Shown piece by piece: positions 11,111 to 21,860 of a stretch of 52,803 bases of DNA. The notes beneath the pieces were generated by a model that was not told the DNA's origin, searched no databases, and was given only the letters and a program-made list of their open reading frames with translations. The position numbers and the translations under genes are program-made. The stretch is from Gnetum montanum (lineage: Eukaryota > Streptophyta > Gnetopsida > Gnetales > Gnetaceae), in the NCBI GenBank assembly GCA_015680685.1, contig MNCI01037953.1:46687-99489 (forward strand). The letters run 5' to 3'. Positions within the stretch are counted from its first letter, which is position 1, and every line of letters begins with the position of its first letter.

Positions 11111-11713
11111 TTAGAATGATCGCGAAGAATAGAGTTCCTTGCATTGTGTATAGTGATACTAGGTGCAACTATGTGTAGAAAATCTAGTCTATCAAATGCA
11201 CATCAATCAAAGTATGCAGACAATGTGTAGATGAATCTAATATTCAGAAGTGCTTGTACACAACAATCACAAAATAGGAGGGCACCCAGTGGCTAACAAT
11301 TGATTTTGAAAGTAGCACACTATGCATGGAACCTACTGAGAGCCTAACTTGTGCCTATGTTGAAGGCATGGATGAACTGAAGCAAGTTCATTGCCAACTC
11401 TCTGATGATGAACCTGATGATACCAATTTGGGAGAGTTGGAAATTCCTAAAATTTTTAAACAGGAGTCCTTATAGTTGAAAACTCTACCTACCAGCATGG
11501 AATATGCATTTTTGAAAAATATTAAGTTGATGATTATCAATGTCAACCTTGCTCCTGAGCAGAAAAGAATGTTGTTGAAGGTGGTCAATAAATGGCCTAG
11601 ATTCTTTGCTTGGTCATATCTTGAACTCACAGGGATTGATCCTTGGATATGCCAACCTCACATCTATATTGATCTAGCCATGAAGCCAAAGAGGCAGTCA
11701 CAGCGGTGTTTGA

Positions 11714-12450
11714 ATCCCAAATTGAAGTAGATTTTCAAAGAGGAAATTGAACAACTCCTTAAGGTGGGGTTCATCTATCCAATCGTGGATAGCAACTGTG
11801 TTAGCCCACTTGTAATTGTGCCAAAGAAAGGTGGCAAGTGACAGGTCTATATTAATTTCAGTGTGTTGAAAATGGCAACATTCAAAGATCATTTTCCATT
11901 GCCATTTGTGGACTAGGAGTTGGATACTATTTTTGGGCATTACTATTATAAATTTCTAGATGGTTATAGTGGCTATAACCAAAATCAAATCGCGATTAAG
12001 GATCAATACAAAACAACATTTATAAGTCCCTAGGAGACTTTTGCATATTGTAAGATGCCCTTTGGTCTGTGTAGTGCCCCTGTAACTTTTCAACACTTGG
12101 TCCTAAGCATTTTTTAGTAGTAGATTGGTAGTAGGGTGGAAGTTTTCATGGATGAATTTTTTACCAATGGCATTACATTTGAGCAAGCCCTCGAGCTCCT
12201 TGAGCAAGTGCTTAAAAGGTGCATGGAGACTAATCTTTGCCTCCATTAGCAAAAGAGCCATCTCATGGTCTAGGAGGGCATTGTGTTAGAGCATAGAATT
12301 TCTCAAGTAGGGATTTAGGTAGAGCTTGAAAAGATTTGGGTCATTTAAGAAATAACTCACCAACTAGAAATTGTTAAAGATGTTTAGTCATTCTTTGGAC
12401 ACACTAGCTACTACTAATAATTCATAGAGAATTTCTCTAACATTGTGAAA
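11714..12450 (+). pseudogene. Reverse transcriptase of element X (broken)
   Basis: A single frame can be followed from NPKLK (11714) to about 12660. Recognisable RT blocks are EEIEQLLKVGFIYPI, SPLVIVPKKGG, ATFKDHFPLPF, FLDGYSGYNQ, MPFGLCSAPVTFQ and the catalytic box, which reads FMDEF instead of FMDDF. Stops are abundant: over 11714-12660 I count eleven TAG, two TGA and four TAA, without a frameshift. Three consecutive TAG codons precede IGSRVEVF. The enzyme would copy element RNA into cDNA; this copy is dead. The order RT-RH-IN is that of Ty3/gypsy. Confidence 0.85.
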
Positions 12451-12574
12451 CTATTGGTTGAACTTACAAAGAAAGATGCTTCATTCATATGGACTGAGAA
12501 ATGCAAAAAGGCATTCCAAAGCCTTAAGCAAAGGCTTGTAGAAACTCTAATTCTATAACTACCTAATTGATCTG

Positions 12575-12945
12575 GACCATTTTACATTATAATGGATGCA
12601 TCAAACTATGCCTTGGGAGTTGTGCTTACATAGTTGGATGATCAGAAATGTCCATATGACATTCACTACACAAGCCAAAGCATTATGGTGCAAAGCTCAA
12701 TTATAGCACAACAAAAAAAGAGTTGACGGTAGTGGTATATGCCTTGGAAACGTTCAAGCACTATGTGTTTGGATACAAGGTGTTTGTGCACATTGATCAT
12801 AGTACCATTTGCTTCCTAATGAATAAACCAAGGGTGAGCCCCTATGCCATATGATGGCTGGTGATCTTATAGAAGTTCAATCTTACAATGGTAGATCAAA
12901 AGGGAACTGAGAATATGGTCACTAATCACTTGTCTCGGTTATGAT
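12575..12945 (+). pseudogene. RNase H domain of element X (broken)
   Basis: After the connection segment, FYIIMDASNYALGVVLT carries the first catalytic aspartate region. A small deletion near 12690 shifts the frame. The continuation reads ELTVVVYALETFKHYVFGYK and VFVHIDHSTICFLMNK, typical of the gypsy RNase H. The domain ends at NHLSRL and a stop near 12942. In replication this domain removes the RNA strand of the RNA-DNA hybrid. Confidence 0.75.
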
Positions 12946-13079
12946 GAGACAACAAAGAGATGAGAGCCCACTCGCTAATTAATTTCCTGATGAACTGTAA
13001 TAAATAAACAAGTGCCCACTAAACAAAAGTGGTATGATGGCATCCTTAGTTATTTTCTCACTCAAGAGATGTCATAAGA

Positions 13080-14235
13080 GTTATATCATCGAAAGAAATA
13101 GCAGTTTCTTCATTAGGCCAAACGCTTCATGAAAATCAATGGACACTTTTACAAGGTGTGCATCGATGGCTTGGTTTGTTGGTGTGTTCCTAATGTTGAT
13201 GAACTACATGTTCTTCAAGATGCTCATGAGGGTCCTTGTGGGGGCCACCATGAAAGGAGATTCACAACCATTAAAATCCTAATGGTAGGGTACTATTGGC
13301 CAATAATCTTTAGGGGTCCCCACCAATTCGTTCACTCTTGTGAACACTATCAACGAGATGCTAGTAGTGGATCCAACCACTAAAGCCCTTTGACATTTGG
13401 GGCATAGAATTCATGGGTTCCATCAAACCCATGTCAAATGGAAAGACATATATAATAGTCAATTTTGACTATTGTATGAAATGGGTAGAAGAAATAACCT
13501 TCATTAACTGTACATCTTCCACTGCTACTTGGTTTGGACAACAAAATATTGTAAACAGGTTTGGAGTGCCACATGCACTAATTTCTAATAATGGTACTCA
13601 CTTTATAGGTGCTACTTTTTGCAAGTTTATGCAACGCTTGGGGGTTGAAAATAAATTAACAACATCCTACCACCCTCAAGTTAATGATCAAGCAAAAGTT
13701 ACCAATAGGAAGATCATGAAAATCTTAACAAGAACAATTAGCAAACATAGGAGAGATTGGAGTAGAAAACTCAACGATGCCCTCTAGGCATACTGCTCAA
13801 TATGGAAACTTTCTATAGGCTACTCTCCCTATGAGCTGGTGTATGGAAAATTAACAACTCTTCCAATTCAATTTGAGTTTTGTACACTTTCAATAGCTTG
13901 TGACCTGGAGCATGACCTAAGCCTAGCACAAAAAGAGAGATTGATCAACCTTAATGTGCTAGATGAGAATCAGTTGGTAGCCTTGTGCTTGAATGAAGTG
14001 CACAAGGCCTTTAGTAAATAACGTTATGACCTTAGAATAAGGAAAGTTAAATTTCAACTTGGAGAGAAGGTTCTTTACTAGAACCCCACACATGACCCTC
14101 AACAAACTAAGTTTCAAACGTTGTGGAAAGGGCCTTATATCATCTATGAAACCTTTCCTTCTGGGGCCATTTTAATTTACAAACCTGAGAGCACAAACAA
14201 AAGGAAATTGGTCAACATGAAATAACTTAAACCTT
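13080..14235 (+). pseudogene. Integrase of element X (broken)
   Basis: The N-terminal zinc-binding segment is present but damaged (AHEGPCGGHHERRFTTIK ... HSCEHYQ, where the second cysteine of CxxC is now H). In the catalytic core, the first D lies in NFDYCMKWVEE, the second is N (SNNGTHFIG) and the E site reads QAKVTNRKI instead of QAEVTNREI. The C-terminal part has KVKFQLGEKVLY and LWKGPYIIYETFPSGA. No chromodomain is evident. Frame changes and TAG/TAA stops occur. The Y copy keeps the second D and the E but lacks the zinc domain. Confidence 0.8.
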
Positions 14236-16379
14236 TCCATGAATCCAAGGAAGCTAGTACCATCAACACCTCATTGGATGGACAACCATGCTCAATCTTT
14301 TGAATCTCACATTTTTAACTTAGTTGTGGGGGAGATGAACATCTATGCTAATCATTAAAATGGCTCCTCAATTTTTCTACTTTTTTGTTTTACACTGTCT
14401 TTGTTTTTATACCTTTTTTTTACACTTTGTTATTTTTCCAAATTTTTGTTTTACAACTTCGTTAGTATGTTTTATTTTTCTTGAATATTTTACAATTTCT
14501 TTTATATTTTACTTTATTTTGATATGAATTTTTCTTGTTTTTTCGATAAAGTGCTTTATTGCAAATAGGACGTAGTGATGCTATAGCTATTTACTAATGG
14601 TGGTTTATACCTAATGTTCTTGGTTTCTAATGTCTAGTTTCTATTTTTGAATTTTGATGATTGATGACTATGGTAAAGTTTCTTTTTCATAGAATAGGCA
14701 TTAAGTCCACATCATCCACCCATCCATCAACTCTATGGTTTGTCTTGTTTTGGAAGTATGAGGTCCCTTTCTCATTCATAAAACCTTAACGAACTTGTGA
14801 CCTTGGTAGTTTCCAAAATTGGGAAAGATGAAAAAGGTTTGAAAAGGGTGTGACTTCAAAGGGATTCATTACTCTTTGTACCTTTCTACTTACTTGAGTG
14901 CTCGAGTGTTTTGCATGGATTTCTCATCGTTCTGTGTCAACCAATAACAAGTAGTTAAATAAGTTTTTGAATGGTGTGGTTCCCATCCAAAAACCCATAA
15001 AAACATACAATTCAAAAGAAAAAAATGATGAGAATTCAAAGCACACCTCTTAAACACAATAAAAAGGCTCCAAGCACTAGTTATTGACTAAGAAAGACAT
15101 GTTACCCATGCCTGAAGGTCTCATCTAACTAAGGCCCTTTCTCAATTCCTACTTCTCTTTTCCTCTTAAATAAGGAATGGTGTTTGATCTATGGGAGCAT
15201 TCTTGTATCTTGAGGAGGTGGACTAGTCTTAGGGTGATAATGTGAATTCACTGAAAGTGGTTGGTTTTGGTTTAGACTAAGGATGGATTTTATCGAGTCA
15301 TCTAACCACATAATCCACAAGGGACTTCTTGTGACCATGATTTGGAACACCATTCTACTTTCTCCCTCATCCATTAGTGCTTTTCATTTCTCACCTCACT
15401 ATTAGTTTCCATGTCTTGTTCAATGTCTTAGTTTGATGTATTGAAATTCTTAGGTAGATTCTTTTGGATTTGCACCTTAACTTTTCATAACCATTAATCA
15501 TTTAAGGGGTCCATGGACTCCTTGGGTTGAAGTTATGCAAGGGAAAAAAGGGCATGAGCCTGCTATGGAGAGGACCCACTTGCATAGCTCTTGATTAGGC
15601 TAGTTAGGTTCCTTATCCTTTAGTATTTTTGCAATTAAATCATCTGCATTCTCCATCAATTGCGTCCCAACTATGCACTCCTTAAGGAATTTCTCTAATA
15701 AAATTACATTCTCCCATCAATTCTTCCATTTTTGGAACCTATCAAACCTTCTTCATGTGTTTCATCATGTTCTTGGCTTCATGGGCTTTCAAAAGACATC
15801 AATTTCATGTAAAAACTCGTATTTCTTAACTTTTTTGAAAAGTCAACAGACACGTTGACACTACCCTATATATGTTAGTGTTTATGTTGACATGGGCAAG
15901 TCAACTCGGCGTTGTTGACACATGTAAAAATACTAATAATAGGATGCAACACTTAGCAATTTTTGCCATTTTGCTTCAAATAAGAGAGGAGTTTTTATGT
16001 TTTTTCAGAGATGCAAACCTTCTAGAGCCCATATCTTTTGCACCACTTGTCTATTTTTAGTCCTCTAGTTACCAAAGGTACACTCTATGTTGTGAGGACC
16101 ATAAACCTTAGGTTGTTTATAGAAAATATTTTAGAATTTTTTTAACTCCCCAATGGGTTTAATGAATAAAATAATAGTAAATCATCAACCTATAGAATTT
16201 ACTTCCTTCCAACAAACTCTGTTAACCTATTTAATTAGATAATAATAAAATAATATTCAAATAATCAAACCTACCATGATAACAACTTAGCCAAGTGTAA
16301 CTACCCAAAGAGACAAGGTATTTCAAATGTTTTAAAGTTACACATTAAGTATTAATCCTTGGTCATGTTGTGATTATAG
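14236..16379 (+). other. Conserved non-coding spacer between integrase and aORF (X)
   Basis: About 2.1 kb without a supported ORF. It begins with a polypurine-tract-like TTAGTTGTGGGGGAGATG (14319-14336), continues with a very T-rich stretch (14345-14530), then with sequence also found in Y (33936-36005), W (24431-25957, minus) and C (46311-47518), for example GGGAAAGATGAAAA and CTCTTTGTACC. It ends with an acceptor-like TTGTGATTATAG directly before the aORF ATG. Conservation between subfamilies argues that it is a functional part of the element, perhaps an intron. Confidence 0.65.
14320..14335 (+). promoter_or_regulatory. Internal polypurine-tract-like motif (X)
   Basis: TAGTTGTGGGGGAGAT resembles the true 3' PPT of X (TAGTTGTGGGGGTA before the 3' LTR at 40034). 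Equivalent copies lie after the protease in W (minus, 25990-25975) and, weaker, after integrase in Y (about 33999-34017). It could prime a second plus strand, as a central PPT does, or be a passive duplication. Confidence 0.4.
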
Positions 16380-16382
16380 ATG
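16376..16382 (+). promoter_or_regulatory. Putative splice acceptor at aORF start (X)
   Basis: TATAG precedes ATGG. Aligned with TGCAG/ATGG in Y (36001-36009), C (47514-47522) and W (minus, 24433-24425), the shared pattern is TGTTGTG, six or seven bases, AG, ATGG. The upstream tract is not strongly pyrimidine-rich, so the call rests on conservation between copies. Confidence 0.5.
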
Positions 16383-19277
16383 GCACCTAGATTGAAACAC
16401 CCGTAGGAAGGAGGACCATTCCAACCAAGTGATAAGTGACCTAAAATTGGAAGGGGCCAACAAGAACAACCCTAGGAGCAGGAAGCTAAAACTCATGCTA
16501 CGAGACCTCTTTTTGAGGACCCTAAAGTGGAATCTATTCCTCAGATTCTAGAATAAGTAGAAATAGAGTAGTCTCACTAAGATGAGGTACCAAGTTCTGT
16601 GCCTAGACTTGAAGTTACATTTACCTATGCCTACCTTAATCAAATCAAGCTTAGGGATGTTCAACATTCAGTTCTCCAAGAATTGAACTTTGGGGCATTC
16701 CTAGAGTTCATTCCAGAGGAAGTCAAAGCTCAATTGCTAACCTCTCCCATGTGGCCAATCATTACTTCTAATGAGAAGTGGTACATGGGAGAGACCTACC
16801 TCTTCTAGAACAATCGGTAGCCAAGTGCCATAGTTAGAATCAAGGACATTTGGATGTTCTACTTGGTGAAAGTAATCACATAGGCTCTCAGCTTGCCTAA
16901 CACTAGAACTAGCTTGACATAGATCTCAACTTAGGTAGACCCTGATGTAAATAAAGAGTGGACCTAGCGATACTATGGACTAGATTGCAAGGAGTATGGT
17001 GTACTCACAATGGTAGAACATGTGTATTTCAAGATAGTAGCCCATCATCTCAATCTGATGGTGAGGCACAGTAAGGTCACCACATTTTTCGCTTGTGCAT
17101 GTGTTGCTTTAAGAGGAAAATTTCCTATGAACCTTCCAAAGCTAATTTATTTGAAGATAGAGAAGTGATTAAAGGAAAACGAACATGGAAGGAAGGCCTT
17201 GCCCTTTCCCTGCCTCATCAGAAAACTATGCAAAAGGGAAGAAATAGTTTGCTATGCCAACGATGTAATCAAGCATCCTCGTTCTGCCTCTTGGGAAAAA
17301 ATGATGAAAGGTAAGATCCCTGCCACAATCAAGGAAGAAGATCAACAACCACCACCTTCACCATCCAGTCATGAGACAACATCGGAGTCCTACACTACCC
17401 TTGAATGAATTTATAAGATTTGAGAGTAGCTCTTGTGTGAGCAAGAGTAGGGAGTATGAAATGAGTGGTGCCAATCCATTTGTGTATTACCTAGTGATGA
17501 GTCACCTCAATAAAGTGACTTGAACCATAAACCAAGTGGAGGAAGGTGGGCCAATTTTCTCATAAACCAAGTGGAGGAAGGTGGGCCAATTTTCTTAGTC
17601 CAAAGAACACAATTGCCTGTGAGATCAAATCCTTACACTTGAGAGGTAATGGTATCTCTCTTACAATAATAGTGATTCCTAGAAATCTATGGGAATGCCA
17701 CTACTTTCTTAGTACATCTAGAGAAGGAAAAGGGGGTAACTATCTTGATGATGTAGCACCATGGGTGCAAGATAGTAGAGAATGTGGTTACTGATAGAAT
17801 TATCAAGGCATTGAAGGTACTTGCAGTGTTTGCAATAGACATTTATATGCTCAAAGATGTGCAGACATCCACAGGAATAGTTAGTGGTAGATTGAGTGTA
17901 GCCTAGCACGAGGAGTTGCTGGACCGACTAGTGGGAATTTGGAAACCAATTCCAAATGTCTTTGACCTTCAGAATACAATCACTGTAACCCAATAAAAGC
18001 TATTAGAAGTAAGGGGAAAATGCATTATCATGAATGAGTAACTTGAAACAGCCTAAGCTCAAAACCAATGCTTGGCTGTGGAGGTTGTTAAACTAAGAGC
18101 TCGTCTTGCTGATCCTACATTTCACAACCCTTTATTGATCCATGATGAAGCTTTTGAATAGTGTCAAGACAAGCTAAAGAAGGTTGAAAAAGCAAAGGAG
18201 ATGGTGATCTTTGATCAGTCCTTGGTTGATGCCACCATGCATAATATCCAAAAGGCCTTGGATCAGACTTACAAGGAGAATGTAGCTTTGACTATAGAAA
18301 ATCATTGCTTATAGAATGTTGATGTGTAGAAGAAGAAAATGTAAGATTTCATCCATCAACAATAGGAGTAGCTAACTAGATTGAATGCTAAATTAAGGAG
18401 ATTGACTGCTAAAAATAAAAATATTTCCATGTAGGAAGTCTGAGCTTTTGACCAGAAATTTGCAATAGAGGTAGCCGCCCAAAAAAATGAGGCTCTCAGG
18501 TTTAAGAGAGTTAAAAATCACTACAAAGATCAAGTTGGTCTACAGAAATAAATCAATGAGAAACATATTCAGATGATGAAGGCGAAAATAAATGAGGCTC
18601 TCTAGTAGCTCAAGGAAGGAGGTGATGCTTGGTAGCCTATCTTTGATGGGCTCAATGACTACAACAATGTGAAGATCTACATGAAGGAGCTATAGATCAA
18701 GGAGATAATGGAGTACATAAAGCTTGCTAATCTCTATTATGCAAATCTAGTAATGTTAACTGTTGAAGAACTGCAGTCTAAATTGGAGAAACAGGTAGCC
18801 AGTTTGTATTGCTTGTACGAAATAGAGTTCAAAAATGACAAAGATGCCAAGTAGAAGCTTGATGTGGAAAATGTAGAATTTGATGTTCTTAGGTAGTGCT
18901 TTACCGAACAATGATCTATAGCTGAGAACTAGGCTAGGAGAATGAGTGACTACCAAGAGCTACAAAATGCAATAAAGGCATTTGATGTTGAATGAAAATT
19001 TTTCACTACCTGGTTCATCAATGTGAAGGAGCTATTCCTAGTAATGCCCTGTTCTTGCAATGTTCCCACACAAGCCCACATTTGTGATGTGACATAGACC
19101 ATGAATGATCCTAGGAGTAAGGAGGAGAAGATGTAGGCATTGTTGGATGCCTTCTATCTTCCACTAGAAGTTAAAGTTGCCACAAGTTGACCAAAACTAC
19201 CTCAACCACCATGTGCATCTAAAGTAGGAGAAGGTTGTTTGAAGCCTCAAGAACCTCCATTGCCAAGGAACATTTGA
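16380..19277 (+). pseudogene. Accessory ORF (aORF) of element X, env position, decayed
   Basis: From ATG 16380 to TGA 19275-19277 is exactly 966 codons. The frame agrees with the ATG at 16599, 17082, 17199, 18729 and the final stop, despite a frameshifting 35-bp duplication at 17526-17595, so a compensating change must exist. The N-terminal part holds LNFGAFLE and TSPMWPIITS (residues about 100-130), then FFACACVALRGKF and LPFPCLIRKLC (about 235-284), resembling the 'putative plant transposon protein' domain with its FPSLI..LC.RAGV core. A P/S-rich hinge follows, then a long charged helical region (about 560-880) that looks like coiled coil. No signal peptide or membrane span is evident. The function is unknown. 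Many in-frame TAG codons. Confidence 0.7.
17526..17595 (+). repeat. 35-bp tandem duplication inside X aORF
   Basis: CATAAACCAAGTGGAGGAAG and the following 15 bp occur twice in direct succession and appear identical. The Y copy has one unit. Since 35 is not a multiple of three, it shifts the reading frame. Confidence 0.9.
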
Positions 19278-19401
19278 ACTTCTTCCTCATCATCGCATCA
19301 TCAAAGGAATTATGTTTGCCATTTTTGTCTTAATGTTCAATTTTTTTGTCCTAAAGACCAAAATTTTGTAATGATTGTAAATTCATATACTTGGGCACTT
19401 A

Positions 19402-19406
19402 GTGTT
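19402..19406. other. Target-site duplication of Y, left copy (GTGTT)
   Basis: GTGTT precedes the Y 5' LTR and GTATT follows the Y 3' LTR (39909-39913). The one mismatch is G/A. Removing Y and one copy rejoins the 3' region of X. Confidence 0.65.
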
Positions 19407-19709
19407 TGATGAGTGTCAGAGTGTCATGTCGACAAGTCCTCATTGACGTGGCCTCATCGACGAGTCCCCATCGACGGGGCCCTATTTACATGATGTTGCC
19501 TCATCAACAAGGCAACATTGATATAGCATTTGTTATATCTACAAGGCACCATCAATGTAGCATAGTAATAAAAACTATAAATACAAGCTTATGGCCATGT
19601 TTATGGGGAGTCATGTCAAAGTAGTAGAACAGCTCTTACTGTTTTTTTATTTGAGAGTTGGAATATTTCTCTGAGTGCCCACACCATGAGTCTGAAAGTG
19701 TATGGATAT
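19407..19709 (+). repeat. Y 5' LTR, part 1 (split by Z)
   Basis: Starts TGATGAGTGTCA and has a TATA box at 19576-19583. It breaks off in GTATGGATAT, where the intact Y 3' LTR reads GTATGGATCTTTATTCC. The second part resumes at 22439 with TTATTTGAGCATTG. The U3 holds a clear 14-bp array at 19428-19483. Confidence 0.85.
19428..19483 (+). repeat. 4 x 14-bp U3 repeat array
   Basis: Four adjacent 14-bp units (19428-19441, 19442-19455, 19456-19469, 19470-19483) fit AT(C/T)GACG.G.CCYC. The array lies about 90 bp upstream of the TATA box, where enhancer elements sit in LTR promoters. Related but CpG-depleted arrays (TTGATGTGGTCC) are visible in the other LTRs of the family. Confidence 0.75.
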
Positions 19710-20568
19710 TGTTGGCGACCATTTGGGATGCGACTACCAACGAGTGTCCTCGAANGAAAACTAGAAATAGAGCGAGATTCAATGGAAATAGACTGAAAAT
19801 AAAAAGAAAGCAGATTTGTGTTAAGACCTCAAATGTTTAAACACGGTGAAATGATACGAGTAAACACTTCGTAATAAAGCTATCCCAAATCCAATAATTA
19901 CGAATTGTTCAAACTTCCAAGGCTCAAATAAGCAAATTCTTCAAGACAATCCTACTATGCTACAAAAAATTGCTGCGTAAACTATCACGTACGAGACTCC
20001 ATTTTGGCTAGATAATGGATGTCAACAGTTGCATTCAACAGAACCTTTAAAAGACTTAAAAATTTTTGATTGAAATACCATGGAGATTCACTTTAAAGAT
20101 AAAAAGAAGGTATTCTGGTCCCATCAAAATACCAAAGATTTTCTGAACCCTCTTGACTATTGAATCGTTCAACGGCATAACTGCAAGAAGAGGGTCTCTT
20201 ACAAAAATCTCAATAGCAGTTCTTATACATTGCACAATAATCAAATTCACTGCTAAAATGCTCTTAAGGCTTTGAAATACAAGTGCTTCTATGGCAAAAT
20301 TTTAACAGAAAATTTCTATCGGGCAACAAGAACAATAAGAGCAATCTAAAAATCCCAAAATTACTTGCCAAGGATGATACTATCTAAACCACTAGCTAAA
20401 CAATTTAAACAAGATAAAAAATAATAAGAATAACTCACAGGACTATGACAAAGAGGCTGAAATCTTTTCTTTAGCAAGCCATCTTACAAGCAATCTTTCA
20501 CAATGTGTGACTCCAAGTGTGTCTCCAAGTGAGAGCTTCCTATGATAAGTGAGATCCCCCCTGAAGCC

Positions 20569-20576
20569 TTTTTATA
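20569..20576 (-). promoter_or_regulatory. TATA box within Z (minus strand)
   Basis: The minus strand reads CCTATAAAAAGGCTTCAGGG. It is the only convincing core promoter in Z and sets its likely orientation. Confidence 0.5.
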
Positions 20577-20630
20577 GGGTTCAAAAGGTAGTTACATTCA
20601 AAATATCTTTGCTAACTTCTCTCCCAAGTA

Positions 20631-20705
20631 ACTTGCCCAACAAGTTAGGAGATTACTTGCCCAACAAGTTAGCAAGTTGTAACTATTTTGGGTGGTTATA
20701 ACCAC
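20631..20705. repeat. Z U3 repeats: 18-bp direct repeat and 14-bp palindrome
   Basis: ACTTGCCCAACAAGTTAG occurs at 20631-20648 and 20655-20672, and each copy contains the inverted pair ACTTG/CAAGT. GTGGTTATAACCAC at 20692-20705 is a perfect palindrome, and related GTTACAACCAC motifs recur downstream to about 20870. They lie just upstream of the minus-strand TATA box, so they are candidate transcription-factor sites. Confidence 0.7.
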
Positions 20706-21057
20706 TATGGAGATAAAAAGCTACAGCTGACAAGTGTCATGTAGTTACAACCACTTCAAAGATTAAAAAGCTATGGTTCCCAAGTGTCCTATTTAGTTAC
20801 AAAGTGGCCTACTTGGTGGTTATAAGTACCATGGGAAATTAAAATTTAGTTGTAACCACCAAGGGAAGTTATCACCACCATGATATTTAAAAATTGCAAA
20901 GGACACTTATTCCATACACATATAACATTGAACAATTGTCCTATAACTTCTCTTTCCTTTTGGAATAATAACAATATACCCTTTGCTTTTTTCTTAAACA
21001 AAGAAAAACAAAAATCAAATTAAATTTGATTAAAAGGTTTATATCCTATTGGTTATG

Positions 21058-21860
21058 CCACCAGGTGACGAGGCTTCGCGTGACCAACTATACATTAAGA
21101 ATGATTGGTGGCTCCCTTATTGGTGGAAGGAAAAACGCCTGAAATGTCGGCAACATCAACGTCCATGTCCATGTCCATGCTCCAGCTTAGAAACGACCTG
21201 TCTTGCGGCTATGGCTGCTGCTAAAGCTCTTCCTGTTCGTCATCTTTCTGTTTGACTGTAACGGCCATGAACTACCACCACCATAATCATCATCATCGGC
21301 AGCGGCCGTGAAGTGCGATCTGTGTCTCCAGCAATGGCTCTGTCGAAACTGCAACTGTAGGAGTCAGCATGGGCATCGAGCCAACATTTTCACAAAATGA
21401 TCGCTACAGTTACAATGATTATTTCACGTAGCAGCAACAGCAGCAAAGCTCGGCAGGTACAATAATGGAGGACGGTCTAGACACAAAAAAATCAAAGGCA
21501 GCATGCGCGATATGTTCTCTAGCCAAATCGTGGGAATTCACACCTGCGGACGTGATGCCGGGTGTGAAGATGAGCATCGTGCAGTAGAGTCCGACGGTGA
21601 CCATGATGAGCTTGAAGGCAGGAGCGTGGAACCGAGCTTTTTATCCACTGGGACGATGACTGGGACATTCTTCTTGATGAAGACGTTGCTGCTGCTCAAG
21701 CCGCGATCCAGGCCCTGGCACCTGATTTCGGCTAAGACTTTCTTCTCTGTTCTTATCAGGGTTTATGGTTGGTTTTGGAATTGGTTCCCATTTATTTGGC
21801 CACGCTGATTCTGCTGGTTGTTCCTATTTCAGTGGTTTCTCCACCAATACATCATTTTGG
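21058..21860 (+). pseudogene. Gene-like, GC-richer patch inside Z
   Basis: This segment is clearly richer in G+C and CpG than its surroundings. One plus frame gives LWLLLKLFLFVIFLFDCNGH (hydrophobic) and then VKCDLCLQQWLCRNCN. About 21600-21640 reads DGDHDELEGRSVEP, and a shifted frame gives WDDDWDILLDEDVAAAQAAI and a stop at about 21735. It looks like a decayed host-gene fragment carried by the element, antisense to the presumed LTR promoter. I do not recognise the gene, and the cysteine pattern is too incomplete for a zinc-finger call. Confidence 0.35.

Noticed and set aside
14345-14527. 60-codon F-rich hydrophobic ORF after X integrase, possible membrane peptide
   Set aside because: It reflects the T-rich tract. 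The equivalent stretches in Y and W do not keep the frame.
21300-21400. B-box zinc finger in the GC-richer patch of Z (KCDLC...LCRNCN)
   Set aside because: The spacing is too short and the histidines are not in register. Kept only as an unidentified gene-like fragment.
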